This document shows, piece after piece, positions 11,995 to 23,764 of a stretch of DNA of 64,000 bases (its first letter is position 1; each line of letters begins with the position of its first letter). Location: assembly GCA_002786025.1 (NCBI GenBank), contig NHNW01000094.1:18426-82425 (forward strand). The letters are read 5' to 3'. The notes under the pieces are model-generated. The model saw nothing but the letters and a program-made list of their open reading frames with translations, was not told where the DNA came from and ran no database searches. The DNA comes from Zasmidium citrigriseum (taxonomy: Eukaryota > Ascomycota > Dothideomycetes > Mycosphaerellales > Mycosphaerellaceae). The position numbers and the translations under genes were made by a program.

Positions 11995-12672
11995 ATGCCA
12001 TCACTTTCGGCCACCAGCTTCACCTTCACCTCCGAGCCGGTCGCTGGTGTCAACCTCACAAATCCCGCCTTGAACATGCCTCAGGACATACATGGAGCCC
12101 GAATGCAAATGAAGGGCGGTAAAACGTACCTTTCGGTCTTGACGAGTATTGACCATCTAAAGAACACGGCGAACGGCATTTTGAAGTCGAAATGACTGCC
12201 TTGCAGACACAATTGTGAGATCTTAAGACAACTTCGACATTTGCGAGGATTGCAAGCAGCGGCGAAGGCCAGCATCCGTGACGGCTTCGCTTCTACGGCT
12301 GCCGAAGAGTTTCACACTGTCTAAGGCGCCGATGGGGCACAGCAGATACGAAAACATCACCATCACTCTTCACCACACTTAAGAGGCGCCCACAAAGATC
12401 AAACCCGACCTCGCGCTGCGAATGAGAAGAAAGTCGTTGCATTGCCAGTCGAGTATCAATCTACGAGCAGATCGTCCACGTTCGCATCTCTCAGTCCGCT
12501 ATCTCAAATTTGGAGAAGATTGCAGCTACTCGAGTTCTTCACATCATCAATGAGGCTGTGAAAGAATCGAGGAATAGCCTTCTCGGGAATATGAAACCGA
12601 CATGGGCTTTCTTCAAGGGACTCCAGAATCAGGAAAATACGAAAGCATCCGGAATTTCAAACTCCTGATCGC
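11995..12672 (+). pseudogene. Possible gene relic or unresolved small multi-exon gene
   Basis: Two stretches read like protein in different frames. The first is a 66-codon ATG frame at 11995-12195. The second is an open helical frame of about 80 codons that follows an in-frame TGA near 12422 and ends near 12670. The 230 bp between them has stops in all frames, and I could not find an intron that joins the pieces. It may be a decayed gene, a gene whose introns I failed to place, or chance. Confidence 0.2.
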
Positions 12673-12712
12673 AATCCCTGGCCTCGTAAACGTCCTTTTC
12701 ATCCTCATCCAC

Positions 12713-13471
12713 CTAAAAATCAATCGTTACGGCAGCATTCTGGGGTCCATACACAGTTGCCAGGAAATTGTCGAACAGCGCAGCCGTGGTCACATTGTTC
12801 GTGATCGTGAACTCAAGCGTCTGCAGCGGGAAGCTGGACCATCCTTGATTGAAGTATCCCAACACCTGCGGCTGGACGAGTGCTCCTGTGGCGGCGTACT
12901 TGAATTGTTGGCTGTAGATCTTCTGCCCTTTTCCATTGAGGCCCGTGGCAGTGATGGTACAGCTGATAGGAATGGATGCGACGCCGTTTTCGTCCGCCGC
13001 AACGCAGCTGTAGTAGAAAGCGTACGGTATGAAGGCAGTGATGGGCGAGTACTGATATGCTGCTGTGATGCGACCGGGGCCAATGAGGGCAGGATTCTCT
13101 CCCAGTAGAGCTCCCTCGAGGACTGCCTCCACATTCAAGCCCGCGCATGCTGGAGGTGTATGGCATGGTGTACCCAAACTGGGTTGGGTCTGATTGGTCA
13201 AGAGCATGTTGAAGTTGAGCAAGTCGTAGTCGCCGATGATTTGGTTGAGAACCGGAACCTCGCCCGTGATGATTTGTGGATACGTCTCAAACTGAGATGA
13301 CAGTCAGTCGCTGCGTTGTTATCAATCCGTCTACAAGGTATTTACGTTGTAGTTGATGAGGAAGCTTTGGGGAGCGCTTCCGGGTGCTGCCTGTCGAGCA
13401 ATGTCCGCAGGTGCAGCAAACACACTTGCCACAAGGGCGGCGACGACGGCTCCCAATCCACGAGAATGCAT
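12713..13471 (-). CDS. Secreted protein of unknown function (effector-like), 234 aa
   Basis: Two exons, 13471-13346 and 13291-12713, are joined by a 54-nt GT-AG intron. Residues 1-19 are a clear signal peptide (hydrophobic core VVAALVASVFA, then APA). The mature protein is neutral, rich in small and aromatic residues, and looks beta-strand-rich. It has four cysteines, two of them in a PCHTPPAC motif and two further on, which suits two disulfides. There is no GPI signal or enzyme motif. Secretion, size and lack of a known domain make it an apoplastic effector or cell-wall protein candidate; that is inference. Confidence 0.8.
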
Positions 13472-14591
13472 TGTTACGGGTTGATCGATTGGCCCTGTGG
13501 ACGACTGTAGAGATGGAGGCAACTCTTACTTAAGTTGAACAGCGGATGATCGTTCTCTTGAGCAGAAGCGTCCTCAATATATACATTTTGTCGACAGCTT
13601 TGGCTTTGAAGCAATCGTGCGATCTTGCCTCGCAGACGGGAGGTGTGGAGAGGTGGCTTCGAGCGAGAAAAGGCGATGCCACCGCTTGCATAACATTGCG
13701 CCGCTCTTGAACAGTCCATTGTTAGCGGACATCGAGACACGTTTGTCTCGTCCCCTAATACGGTGGCTATCCGTCGTGTTCACGCTGTAGTAGGTATGGG
13801 CCAGATCTAGCTCAGAGGCTATTCATTTCCAATGACAGTGACCTGCCACGCTCATGGCCGGCGAGATTCGTCTTTGGACCTGATCAGCAGCGTACAGATG
13901 CTCCCGCCCATAGCCAGTGTCATGTTCAAATCCAGTCCAGCGGAGTTCAAATCCGCAGGCCAGAGCTTCGCCAGACTCACAGTTATTGTAGCCATAGAGA
14001 ACATTGCCAACCTTCTTAGGCCACCGAAAGAGAAACAGTTGCGTACAAAGGCGGCTGAGAGCAGCCAGTTGTGGCAGAATGCACATGCAAACTAGATCGA
14101 AGTGCATGTATGCGTACTGCTCGCCACTAGCTGTGCTTGGGGATTCGAATGCCCCGTTCTGGAAGGGGCTTCGTTGATCACATGCAAGCTGTCGGATCGA
14201 AGTCCGGAGGAGTGTTCTTAGCGGCTGCCACAAGTACCGATCGAGGGCAATGACAATTCGCTGATTGTGCAGTCTGCCCAAGCCTCGGATCGCATGCTTC
14301 GATGCCTTGGGGGTTCATTCGGGCATGCTCTTGAACATCCTCCCTTGACATCTTTAACTCCAGCACACCGCTGAAGTCGATTTCTGGTCCAGTCACTACT
14401 CTCGTCTCTCGATCCGGTTCGGCGTAGAGTATCTCTTGGTTTTGAGAAGCTAGCAGTCTCTTCGTCAGCTGGTCATTTGAAGTACTTCGTCAGCGTACAA
14501 CTCTTGGTATGTCGAATGGAATCTTCTTCGTAACGTCTGATCGCTGTCTTCATCAAAATAATCACGGGTATCATTTGGTACGATATCTCTC
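13472..14591. other. Intergenic region without a supported gene
   Basis: It holds the upstream region of the secreted 234-aa protein on the left and the 3' side of the glucosyltransferase gene on the right. A 152-codon leftward frame exists (13823-14281) but has no domain and atypical composition, so I do not call it. Confidence 0.45.
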
Positions 14592-17500
14592 TCAAGGACT
14601 CCTGCTGGACGAAGCACTGCTTCCCTGCATGCTTATCGTCAATGCCCTCTGCAATTCTTCCTCTTCTTTATCGCGGCCCGCGACTGCCCTGCTCTTTCCT
14701 TTCTTCCGGAGCTGCATCTCCAACAAGCTTTGCTTCTTGATGTATTCCATGACGATGTTTTCTTCTGTCTTTTCCTGCGCTGTCTTCTCGCCGGGATCTC
14801 GATGTTGCTGAGCCTCGAACTCGGTTTGGGTAGTACCTGCGAGATATCCTGGATCGTACGACGGAGGCAGCTGACCACCGTACGATCCGCTTGCGAACGG
14901 CGAAGCATGTATTTCTGTTAACGGAGATGCTCCTGACCGTTGGTAGTACTCGTCCCGGAGAATCTCATTCTGACTCCTTTGATTCGACTCGGGTGGATAA
15001 TTCTGCCCTCTCAGGCTTTCCTGAATGGCCAGCTCCATCTGTCGCTCGAATTGTGCCGTCTCATCTTTTCGACGCTGAATCTCAGCCTCGTTCGACGCAC
15101 TCGTCCGTCGGCTTTGAGTGATGTCGCTGCCATCCTCTCCTCGATTGGGCTGACGTACAGGCACCGGCTTGTGAGTCGGCCGTTTGTACACCTGAACGTT
15201 ATTGTGTCCATTTCCAAGTGGTGGTTTCTCAACAGGTCGTGCCATTGTGCTACTGCCCGGCAGCGCTTCCAACGACTCGTCCGAAGGCGATTCGGAGATA
15301 GGCAGAGACAATACGGAGCCTCTGTCTGCATCATATGGCGGAGCCCGAGCCAAGCTCGTCGATCGTGAAGCAGTTGTTGTAAGATTATCGTCTTCTTGCG
15401 GCCTTCGATGGTCTGTAACCGCAGGCCGGTGATCATTCAAAGCCTCCGTCATCAAATCGCCCTGCTTCCGCTTCTTCAAGTACTTTTGGATCAGACTCCA
15501 TCGGTCGATGACATCCTGCTTCTCTGCATCGGAGCTCTGCAACCATTCGTCATACCCCTGTGCCACTCGAGAAGCAATGATGTGACTCTGAACGTTGCTG
15601 CCGAACCGCTTCTGCACTTCCTTGTGGACCCCTTTCAAGGTATGGCCCAGGATACCAAAGCAAGCAGCGCCGGACTTTGCCACAAAGCCTCCAGCTCCCT
15701 TTCCGATTCCTTTGACGAAGCCAACCGCACCTTCTTTCCTTGCGCCACTATAAGGCTGCATGACGACGCCCGTGAGGGCATCGTACCAGCCAAGGCCAAA
15801 CTCCCGTCCCATTGCAACGAAGCCTGACTTGAGATCCGTGACACGCTCTTGAGGGCGTACGGTATCGTCGCCCCAGAGTTTGGGAAGACGATGGAAGCCC
15901 CTCGTTCCCTCTACGGAGAATGCCATCGGCGACTGGAAGAACGATTTCATGAACCGACCCATACCCTTGCTGGTGTGCGCTCCTCGTTGGCGTAACATGT
16001 CCTGGCTCTTGCTTGGTCCGGCACGACTGTGCATGCTGTCGTCGTCCTTTTTCGACACACTTGTAGAGCTCTGCCCGGTGTTTGACGCCGGCGTTGAGAT
16101 ATTTGACAACCCGGTAGATTTTCTCTGCAAGCTCAAGTTCGTTTGACTCTGCGCGGGCGAAGTCAAAGGCGTTGATGATTCCTCGCTCTTCTTCGAGCTA
16201 GTCGCTTCTGATACCAGAGACTGTTGTCCACTGGAGTACGTTGAAGGTATGAAGAGTTTGGTGGTCTCCGTCGGAAGTTCGCCCAATCCAAATGCCATAC
16301 CATTGATTGCTCTTAACGCCGCCCCCAGAAGTCCAGATATCGGGTCCCAAGGTCCCTCGTCAGTGTAGTATTCCTGCGGTCTGAAGATCTTCAGATCGTG
16401 GAAGTCCAACAGCTGTGCATTTGCCAGAGTACAGGCTGCGAAAGCGCTCAACTTGACTTTGGTACGACTGGTCTTGAGCTGCCATACAGCAGCGTGAGAA
16501 GGCGCGAGAGTGCAGCGGAGATGGTCGACATCCAGATGTTGATGAAACGCTTGGGCACCTTCGTGTGTACCTCGTTCTGCTGCGATGTTCATCGAGAGCG
16601 CTTTTGCCCGTTCCATGCTTTCAGGATTGAGACAATGCAGAATAGCGTCTGTTAACTTCTCTGCAGTGAGCTTCTTGTTTGGTATCGAGCGTCCAGCTCC
16701 TGCTCGTACGACCATAGAGCCCCAGAAAGGTTGATCCCCGAAGAATGACACGACGACTGTGGGTCTTCCTGCAGCAATTCCAGCTGCAGTCGTCCCGGCC
16801 TATGTATTATCAGCTGTGTATAACCATTGGATGTCATGAGGTCTGACTTACGCCGCCGTGATGAACGACGCATGAGACATGCTTGAACAGCCAATCGTGC
16901 GGGACATTGCCCAACATGAAGACGTTTTCGGAAATGTCTTCCGCCCCGATTCCTCCCCAGCCTTTGGACAACAGCACACGCTGGCCAGTCATCTTCACTG
17001 CCTCAAAGATAAGCGCAGTCATTGCGTCTGGGTTATCGAGAACGATGCTGCCAAAGCCGATGTAGATGGGAGGAGGACCGCTGTCGAGAAATGCTTGTAG
17101 ATCAGCTGCAGGAGTGTAGTTTGAGGATTGCAGGAAGTAGAAGCCAGCGATGGAGATATGAGAGTCCCAGTCTTTCGGCTTCGGTATAAGAGCTGGAGAC
17201 CAACAGTATGTGTGAGGTACCTTGAGCCGCTGTAGCATGTTGGGTGCCCAAATGACGCTCACAGGATCCAGATTGAGGCACTTCTTCCGAAATCGGTTGA
17301 TGATGTCTCCCAGTCCCTGCCAGGAGAGAAGCTCGATCATAGCGTAAGTCATGAAGTTGGTGACTTGAGGGTCCGTGTTGGAGGATTGGATGTTAGCCAA
17401 AGGATGAGGAAAAGCCTGAGTGGGTGAAAACGGCATAGTAAACATGATGTGAAGAGGGATACCCAGCTTCTCCGCGCAATGGACATGCGCAAAGCTGGGA

Positions 17501-18288
17501 GGATTGGCAATAATGCAGTCGGCAACGAATGGTTTAGCTGCGAGTGCGTTTCCTGATCTCTCGGAGCAACCATCGTCTGCGGCTTCATCGCCCATGCCGT
17601 TGCCAGCTTCATAACAGGACCTCCAGCATCCTTGAATGTACTCGCCGACATCTCGTCTCCGCTGGCTGACATCTCCGCCGAAAAGACTGCGAAACCCTGG
17701 CATCAGACCCGGGTTCTTGACCATGAAGGCCATCAATAGCGAAGGGTCTCCGCCGATGTTGAAGAACTCCAGACCATGCTCCTCCACGAAGTCTTTGAAG
17801 TTTGGATGAGTCGCCAGACGTACACGATGGCCGAACGTCTCCTTCAGGAATTTGCCCAAGGCAACGAACGGCTGTACGTCTCCTCGTGAGCCCACGACCT
17901 GGATCACAATATTGAGGCATGGTGGCAGGACGGCAGGCGGAGGCGGCAGACTCTCTTCAGCGACCTGGACTTGTTGTTGAAGAGCCGGGGCGATGATCTG
18001 GTACAAGCGCTTGTTGAACTGATTGATACGGATATTGACTCGACCATCATCTGTGATCCGAGCACTGGTTTCCAGTCCAGCTTTCTCGTTTCCGATTTCT
18101 ACATGGTCATCGGCGTAGGGAGGTGGAGCTTCGTCTTCGGTCGGGTCAGGGGAGAGAAGATCTGTCGTTTGCAACGGCGTGTACTGCCTTGCAGGTCCCG
18201 CTGGGCCATCTTGTGCCAAGGCTGCCGCATTGGCTTGATCGAGCAGTGTGTGCTGCACCGCGTTGGGTGGAAGCGAATGGGTAGCCAT
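14592..18288 (-). CDS. GT1 sterol-glucosyltransferase-like protein with C-terminal UIM-like motifs, about 1,214 aa
   Basis: Exons 18288-16852 and 16799-14592 are joined by a 52-nt intron. The N-terminal 650 residues are a GT1 glycosyltransferase of the UDP-glucose:sterol 3-beta-glucosyltransferase type. The donor fold opens with VGSRGDVQPFVALG (about residue 133), and the nucleotide-sugar site reads HHGGAGTTAAG across the exon junction (478 onward), then FFGDQPFWG. It lacks the N-terminal PH/GRAM domains of Atg26, so it is the shorter fungal paralogue class. A central segment, GFVKGIGKGAGGFVAKSG, resembles the amphipathic region near the C-terminus of VPS13-type lipid-transfer proteins. The C-terminus holds two helices matching ubiquitin-interacting motifs (MELAIQESL and EEEELQRALTISM). 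It probably glucosylates sterols or related lipids at membranes, with ubiquitin-linked recruitment or turnover. Domain calls rest on motif recognition only. Confidence 0.88.
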
Positions 18289-20196
18289 CTTGATCCGGAT
18301 GAATGTCCCTCAATCGCTCAAATATCGTCTTGTCATCCTTCGTACCTGCGCATGTCGGAGACGCGGGAGTTTCTCTCATAGGATGGTGGATTCTGAGGAT
18401 TCCAGGGAGGGTCGAGAGCCATCAAATGCTTCGATGGATTCAGGATGCTCTTGTACAAGTGACCTGGAGGATGGAGCATTGAGGCAGCAGAATTGAGGCC
18501 AAGGCAACCATATATCGCATGCATCGGCCAATGTTTGGTTCAGCTGCATGCAGCACGTCCCGGTTAAACGCGTTTAGCTCGTTCCTGCGGATTGGTTGGC
18601 GTAGTGAAGGATCGACTTCTTTCCATTCCTGGCGTAGGGCTGAGCCAATGCCGCGTACCTGGCGGGGAGACTCCACTTCTTCTTCTTCTTTGACGACTAC
18701 ATCATCACATCATGGCTGTGGCCCGTGGGTCGAGATATCTTCTGCATAGCTGAGAGAAACGGGTGACGAGTCTTCCATCTTCTGACGTGCGGCTGACGAT
18801 GGACACTTTCCGCGGATACTTGCCGAAAGGGCGAAGCCAATGGAGATGTCGAAGTGCAGCTGAAGTGGACCGGGTGTTGAATGCCGGCAGATGACTCTAC
18901 CAAATCTCCTCTTGATGGGACACACTAGACATGCTGGAGGTGGAAGCCGCAAGAGCAAGCATTGTATGACGCCCACACAAGTCCACTTTTCCCAAAGGCT
19001 CGATTCCCTAAAAGCGTTGGGAGAGGCGTGCAGGCCAGTCCGCACTCTTTGATGCCTGGGCTGCGTTCGCGAGTATCGTGGCCTTCAAGTCTGCCCATAT
19101 ATGGCTTGTAAGTCTGACGCTCTCCGCGAATACTAGTATCTGCACCTTTACATCAATGCCCTCTAGTAACCTGTTGCGATCTTGGACCTAATTATTGGAT
19201 ACTCGTTGCTCTGAGTGACGAACGCTCTCTGCGTACCTCGAAGATGCATTCGAGATGGACAGCGAATGCTGGCCTTGAGGATACAGAGTAGATGTTGCCG
19301 ATACTTAAACATCCGCAATGTACGCAGAAGCGTATGCTCTCCCTTGGCTCGCGGTTACTCAGATATGAAAGTAAGAATGTTGATGATCGAAAGAGTAGGA
19401 TTGCTGGTGGAAATATTATCAGCTACGTATCAGTACGCCGGTGCCCGAGGAAGTCTTTCAATACGACTACGGCTCGTTCGCGCTTTCTCAGCTCCGATGG
19501 ATACGAATACGATGTTCTTAGAACACCGGTCAGCCAAGTTGTTCATATCTGCAGTGTCACTAAGCTTGAACTGCCCATTGGTCTTGTGGTGGGTTCCAAC
19601 ACCGTCGACGACGCCGGACTATTCCACTGGCTCCTGATGCTATCGTACGACCAGAAAAGAGCTCAAGCGGCTGAGCGACCTCGCAATTCCATCAAATCTG
19701 GTTAGGAAATGTTAGGGAGAGGCTGTTCTACAAATAACCCCGAGCTCGGTGAGTGAAACTTTCTGCGGTCGAAGCACTGAAGCAGCCTGTCAACCCACCA
19801 CTTCGTCGAGGACGGATCACACAATACACACGACCAATGCTCATGTGTCTTTATCATTAGCGAGCGGCGTCTTTCAGCCGAAGAGTGGTTTTGAGCCACA
19901 CCACATCTTGCATGCGGGAGCCTTGTCCCAAAGCTGAACCGGTCAGTCGATCTTTAGTCATTCTGGTTCAAACTGCTGACCGAGCTGAACTATTCGCCCT
20001 TGACCGCCAAGATACCGGAAATACTGGGCCGGGCAGGTCAACGATCTCTGTACAAAAGAAAAAGCCATCGAGATTGTGATGGATCAGAGACCAGATACCC
20101 TGCACAGCACTCATTGACTCGATTGTTCCTGGATACTTTCCAAGCTGGATTAAGACGCAATCTGTACATTTCGTCCACTCGACTATTTCGTTGGTG
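18289..20196. other. 1.9-kb divergent intergenic region
   Basis: It separates the starts of the leftward glucosyltransferase and the rightward P450, so it contains both promoters. Overlapping frames of up to 140 codons occur at 19215-19705 but lack domains and supporting splice sites. No repeats or RNA genes were seen. Confidence 0.45.
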
Positions 20197-21915
20197 ATGC
20201 AGGGATGTCACTCCCTGTACTGTGTTGAAACCGCTTCATGGACGAATGTGGCCGTGGTAGTTGCCGCTTGCTCACTGCTCTACTGCTGTTCCATTCCCTT
20301 CAGGGGTTTGGCGACCTCGACGACCGTACAATGGAGCCCTTCTGGCCGACGAGGTGTATATGCACGAGTGGAATCATTCATCGCCTTTCTGTTCAACACA
20401 GAGCATGCTCTGCTCAGTACTGAGAAACTCGTGAGAACCATCAGCACCACAATGTTTCCCCTGTATACCGATTGACGAGGACACAGTTGCGATTGGGAAC
20501 CGATGCTCTGCTCATGAACTCCTTCCTTGACGGCCCGGTCGTACTTCTCGCCTCACGCACGCTGAAGTGGTACTCACGCACCCTCGCCGCCCCTTCGACA
20601 CATACGCTCGATCTTTTCCACTTGCATAACGAAAAGCTTCACTTTGATTACACACTTCCCTACCTCACAACTGGACACGATCCAGAGGTCAGAAAAAATG
20701 TCAGAAGTGTATTGGCACGCCGATCAAAACACGCCACAGCCCAGGCATACGAAGAGATTCAGTACGCCTGCAAGAGGCTGCCTGTATCTGGAAATGGGTG
20801 GGAGTCATTGAAGATCTTCAATACTGTTCTCAAGATCGCTGCTGCTTCGACGAACCGGATCCTGGTTGGCAAACAGCTTGGTGAGTGTTTCAAGTTCCTT
20901 GCAAGCATCTATGGCTCATGTACTCCGCAGCCAGAGACGAGCGATTTTTCAACTTGGCGATCGGCATCTCTCAGTGGCCCGTATTCTTCGCTTCGATCAT
21001 CAAGATCATTCCCAGCTGCGTCCGTCCAGCTGTAGGAAATTCGATACGGTTCCTTCTGGAGCACTTTCTGTACTCAAAGCTTAGGGCACACTTGACGCCA
21101 TTAATATCCGGCCATGTTCACGACGCAAGAAACTCACACAGGCAGGGGGATGAATCAGAAGAGGATCTGATCCAGTGGTACATCCACGAATGCCAGCGCT
21201 CCCTGCCTGACCAACTCGCAAGTCACGACGACATTTTGGCTGTGCTCATATCCCTCGAGTTTGGCGGTCTCCTCAGTACCACGATCATGGCCACGCAGAC
21301 GCTGTACAACATCCTGGCTCACGTAGACGCCGCATCCCTGATCTCGGCCTTACGAGACGAGGCACAGCAGCTGGAAAACTGCTCTGACCGCCTCACCTAC
21401 GAATATCTAGAAAGCCTGACGCTACTCAACAGCGTCGTTCGAGAGACAATGCGAATCCATCCACTTGATACGATCTTACATCCAAGGATCGTTGTCAAGC
21501 CGATAGTGACGCCAGACGGAACTGTACTTCCACCCGGAACCAAGGTCGGCCTTGATATCACGGGCGCACAGCGTGACCCTCTTGTGTACGCCAACGCGGA
21601 TGACCTTCAACCCGACCGCTGGTTTGGTGCGAGCACAGCCTCCTCGTTCAGCACCAATTATCTTCCGTTTGGATACGGCGCTCAAGTAAAGCTATCTGAC
21701 CTCGTTCATGGGACATCACATGCTGACATTGGCTGCAGGCGTGTCCAGGCCGTTGGCTGGCGACTACCCAGATCAAGTTAATCCTCGCTCGTTTGTTGCT
21801 GGAGTTTGACTTTCAATCCCCACCATCTCCCCCAACGCCATTCTACGTTGGAACGATGAGGGTGCCGTCGGTTTCCTGCAACGTGATGGTAAGACGGCGG
21901 CATCAGAACAAATAG
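20197..21915 (+). CDS. Cytochrome P450 monooxygenase, about 519 aa
   Basis: Four exons: 20197-20430, 20487-20880, 20931-21685 and 21739-21915, with introns of 50-56 nt and consistent phases. The N-terminus has a hydrophobic anchor (NVAVVVAACSLLYCC), so it should sit in the ER membrane. P450 signatures occur in order: I-helix FGGLLSTT, the K-helix ExxR (E381, R384), PDRW, and the heme loop FGYGAQACPGRWLA with the iron ligand Cys463, split by intron 3. The sequence resembles the broad fungal group of secondary-metabolism and fatty-acid P450s with small alcohol- or terpene-like substrates, but I cannot name a family. Its neighbour is the divergent glucosyltransferase; no backbone synthase is in the window, so a biosynthetic cluster is not supported. 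Confidence 0.88.
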
Positions 21916-22098
21916 AGAGCATGATGAGAGAGATGAAAGACATGTGTCTAGCGGTAGGCGTCTTCCGCAGGCATGGGTCGAAAATTCTCAATGACTACAT
22001 CTGCATTTTTGTGGAACATTCACTCGGGCCCATCCAACCCAGTCACAATTTTCTCATTCAATCTCTCATATTGCCTTTGTCTGCACAGATGCCCCATC

Positions 22099-22396
22099 TT
22101 ACTGGTTCTGCTTCAGTCTCTGGTCAGGCTGACCATCCTTCCGCAAGCCGTCACCTCCTTGATGCGCGGCACCCTGATTGTCCCCAAACGTCTGGCCGCC
22201 TTGGGAGCCACCTGTTTTGCCGCCTTGCTTTCCAGCCTCGACTGGATCGACTTTTCCATGAGCGAAACTGTCTTGCTGCATGCGCTGGTCGGGCTGGCCG
22301 TCCTTGCGGAGGCCGTCGTGCTCCGTCGAGAAGTCAGTCGATTGCTTGAATGGAGGATGGTTTGACCACGGTACCGGATGGTTTGTAATCAGACAT
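22099..22396 (-). CDS. Small hydrophilic stress/conidiation-type protein, 82 aa
   Basis: Exons 22396-22370 and 22320-22099 are joined by a 49-nt intron with a CTGAC branch point 10 nt before the acceptor. The donor (ACC|GTGGTC) is weak but gives the only in-frame join. The protein is extremely hydrophilic (G, Q, D, K), has no cysteine, and contains HGKVDPVEAGKQGGKTGG, like fungal glycine-rich hydrophilins and conidiation-induced proteins. The 11-residue motif DGLRKDGQPDQ occurs twice, near the N-terminus and at the C-terminus, which suggests internal duplication. A protective role during drying, conidiation or stress is inferred from family resemblance. Confidence 0.65.
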
Positions 22397-23764
22397 AATG
22401 GCTTTGACTGGCGGTGCTGGAGAGGTAGAATCTTGGTTTGATGTATTCGTGTGTTGGATGTGCTGTCAGAGGTGATGTTTGCTGTGGATGCATCCAGTTT
22501 ATGTATGCCGTTCGACCTATACCACACAGCACGAGATTGAGCGCAATGATGACCGCTACAGGACGCAGCAATGACTACACTTCTGTTCGCTGACTATGTC
22601 GGCGTCATCACCGTTGATGCTTGTGCGATAGATTGTCGTAAACCAAACGTCGATTGCGTGATTCCAGACTCTCGCGCGCATTGTCTGCACGACTGACGAT
22701 TCGGAAGAAACGCCGTCCATTCAACATGAGCTTGAAGATGTACGATACGTGCCGTAGCGTGTTGTTGAACCAAGATCGTGTACGGCTCTAACGTGTCGGA
22801 TCATGGAGATTCAGTGTTGCGAAGTCCTCATTATGATGCGTACATATATGATCCACCTGGCTGAAGCGGGAATTGTGGGACAACATGACTTCCAGCTTCG
22901 CAGAGACCATTTTCCCAACATGCACACTCTCCTCAAGACCTGGAACTTGTTCATTGTTACTCCATGTCTAAAGGCAGCCGGATCTACAATTCTTTCCATT
23001 CAGGTCGAAGCACGTCGGCAAGGTTCAGCGTTGCGTTGTCGGAGGTCAGGCATATCCAAGGTTAGTCCTGAAACCGAGATGGATCGCGTTGCGTCCACAG
23101 CTCCGTGTGGTGACTTTATCAGTCTAACAAATTTCCAGTCATACGCATGTCGCAAATCGTTGCAGGCATCGCGGCGACTGCCCAATTCAATGCCCTGTCC
23201 AAAGCACAACGCCACCAAGCATCAGGCTGAGATTCTGGCGACAATGAATCAGCTTCTCAAGAGCCTGGCACTTTCTGGTCACCTACCAAAGGTGCGTTCA
23301 CAATCTTGACCCGTATGGCTGCTTGAACACGCCGTTCAGAACCGAAGTATTTGAATCAATGTCTTGCCGCATCGTGAGTCGATAGAGGATGATTTCAGGC
23401 CGATTTGACTAGAACTGTCAACGAGAGTCTCCACCTCAGAGGGCTGTGGAGGAGGAGTTGATTTTTCTTACGTCAACATACTCAATGACCACTCCAGACT
23501 CAGCTGCTCGAGCCAGCGAGGCGTGCCATCATTTCGAAAACAATACTTCGTTGCGTCCGCTTCATCGTCCTGCCGAGGAGACTTCCAACCCTGCTGGACT
23601 CGCACGTCTACGGGTCCGTCTGCTCTCATGTCCCTTGTCTCCTCTTTAAGATGCGATGTTGAACCATGTCTCCATTCTCTCCAGCATCAAATTCCGTAAA
23701 TGATGCGGACGGTAAGCCTCGCTGTCCGTGTTCTCATGGTGACAGGTGCATTCAAGGGCACTGC
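22397..23764. other. Intergenic stretch without a supported gene
   Basis: One 168-codon rightward ATG frame (22803-23309) exists, but it has no domain and mixed composition. The left side contains the promoter of the small hydrophilic protein, and the right end the 3' side of the esterase gene. Confidence 0.4.

Noticed and set aside
19215..19705. Overlapping rightward frames of about 140 codons
   Set aside because: No domain, no good start context, no joinable splice sites, and composition unlike the neighbouring genes.
14592..21915. Glucosyltransferase plus P450 as a biosynthetic gene cluster
   Set aside because: No backbone synthase, transporter or cluster regulator lies nearby, and the genes are 1.9 kb apart with separate promoter space.
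22803..23309. 168-codon rightward ATG frame
   Set aside because: Mixed composition, no recognisable domain or signal peptide, and no supporting structure around it.
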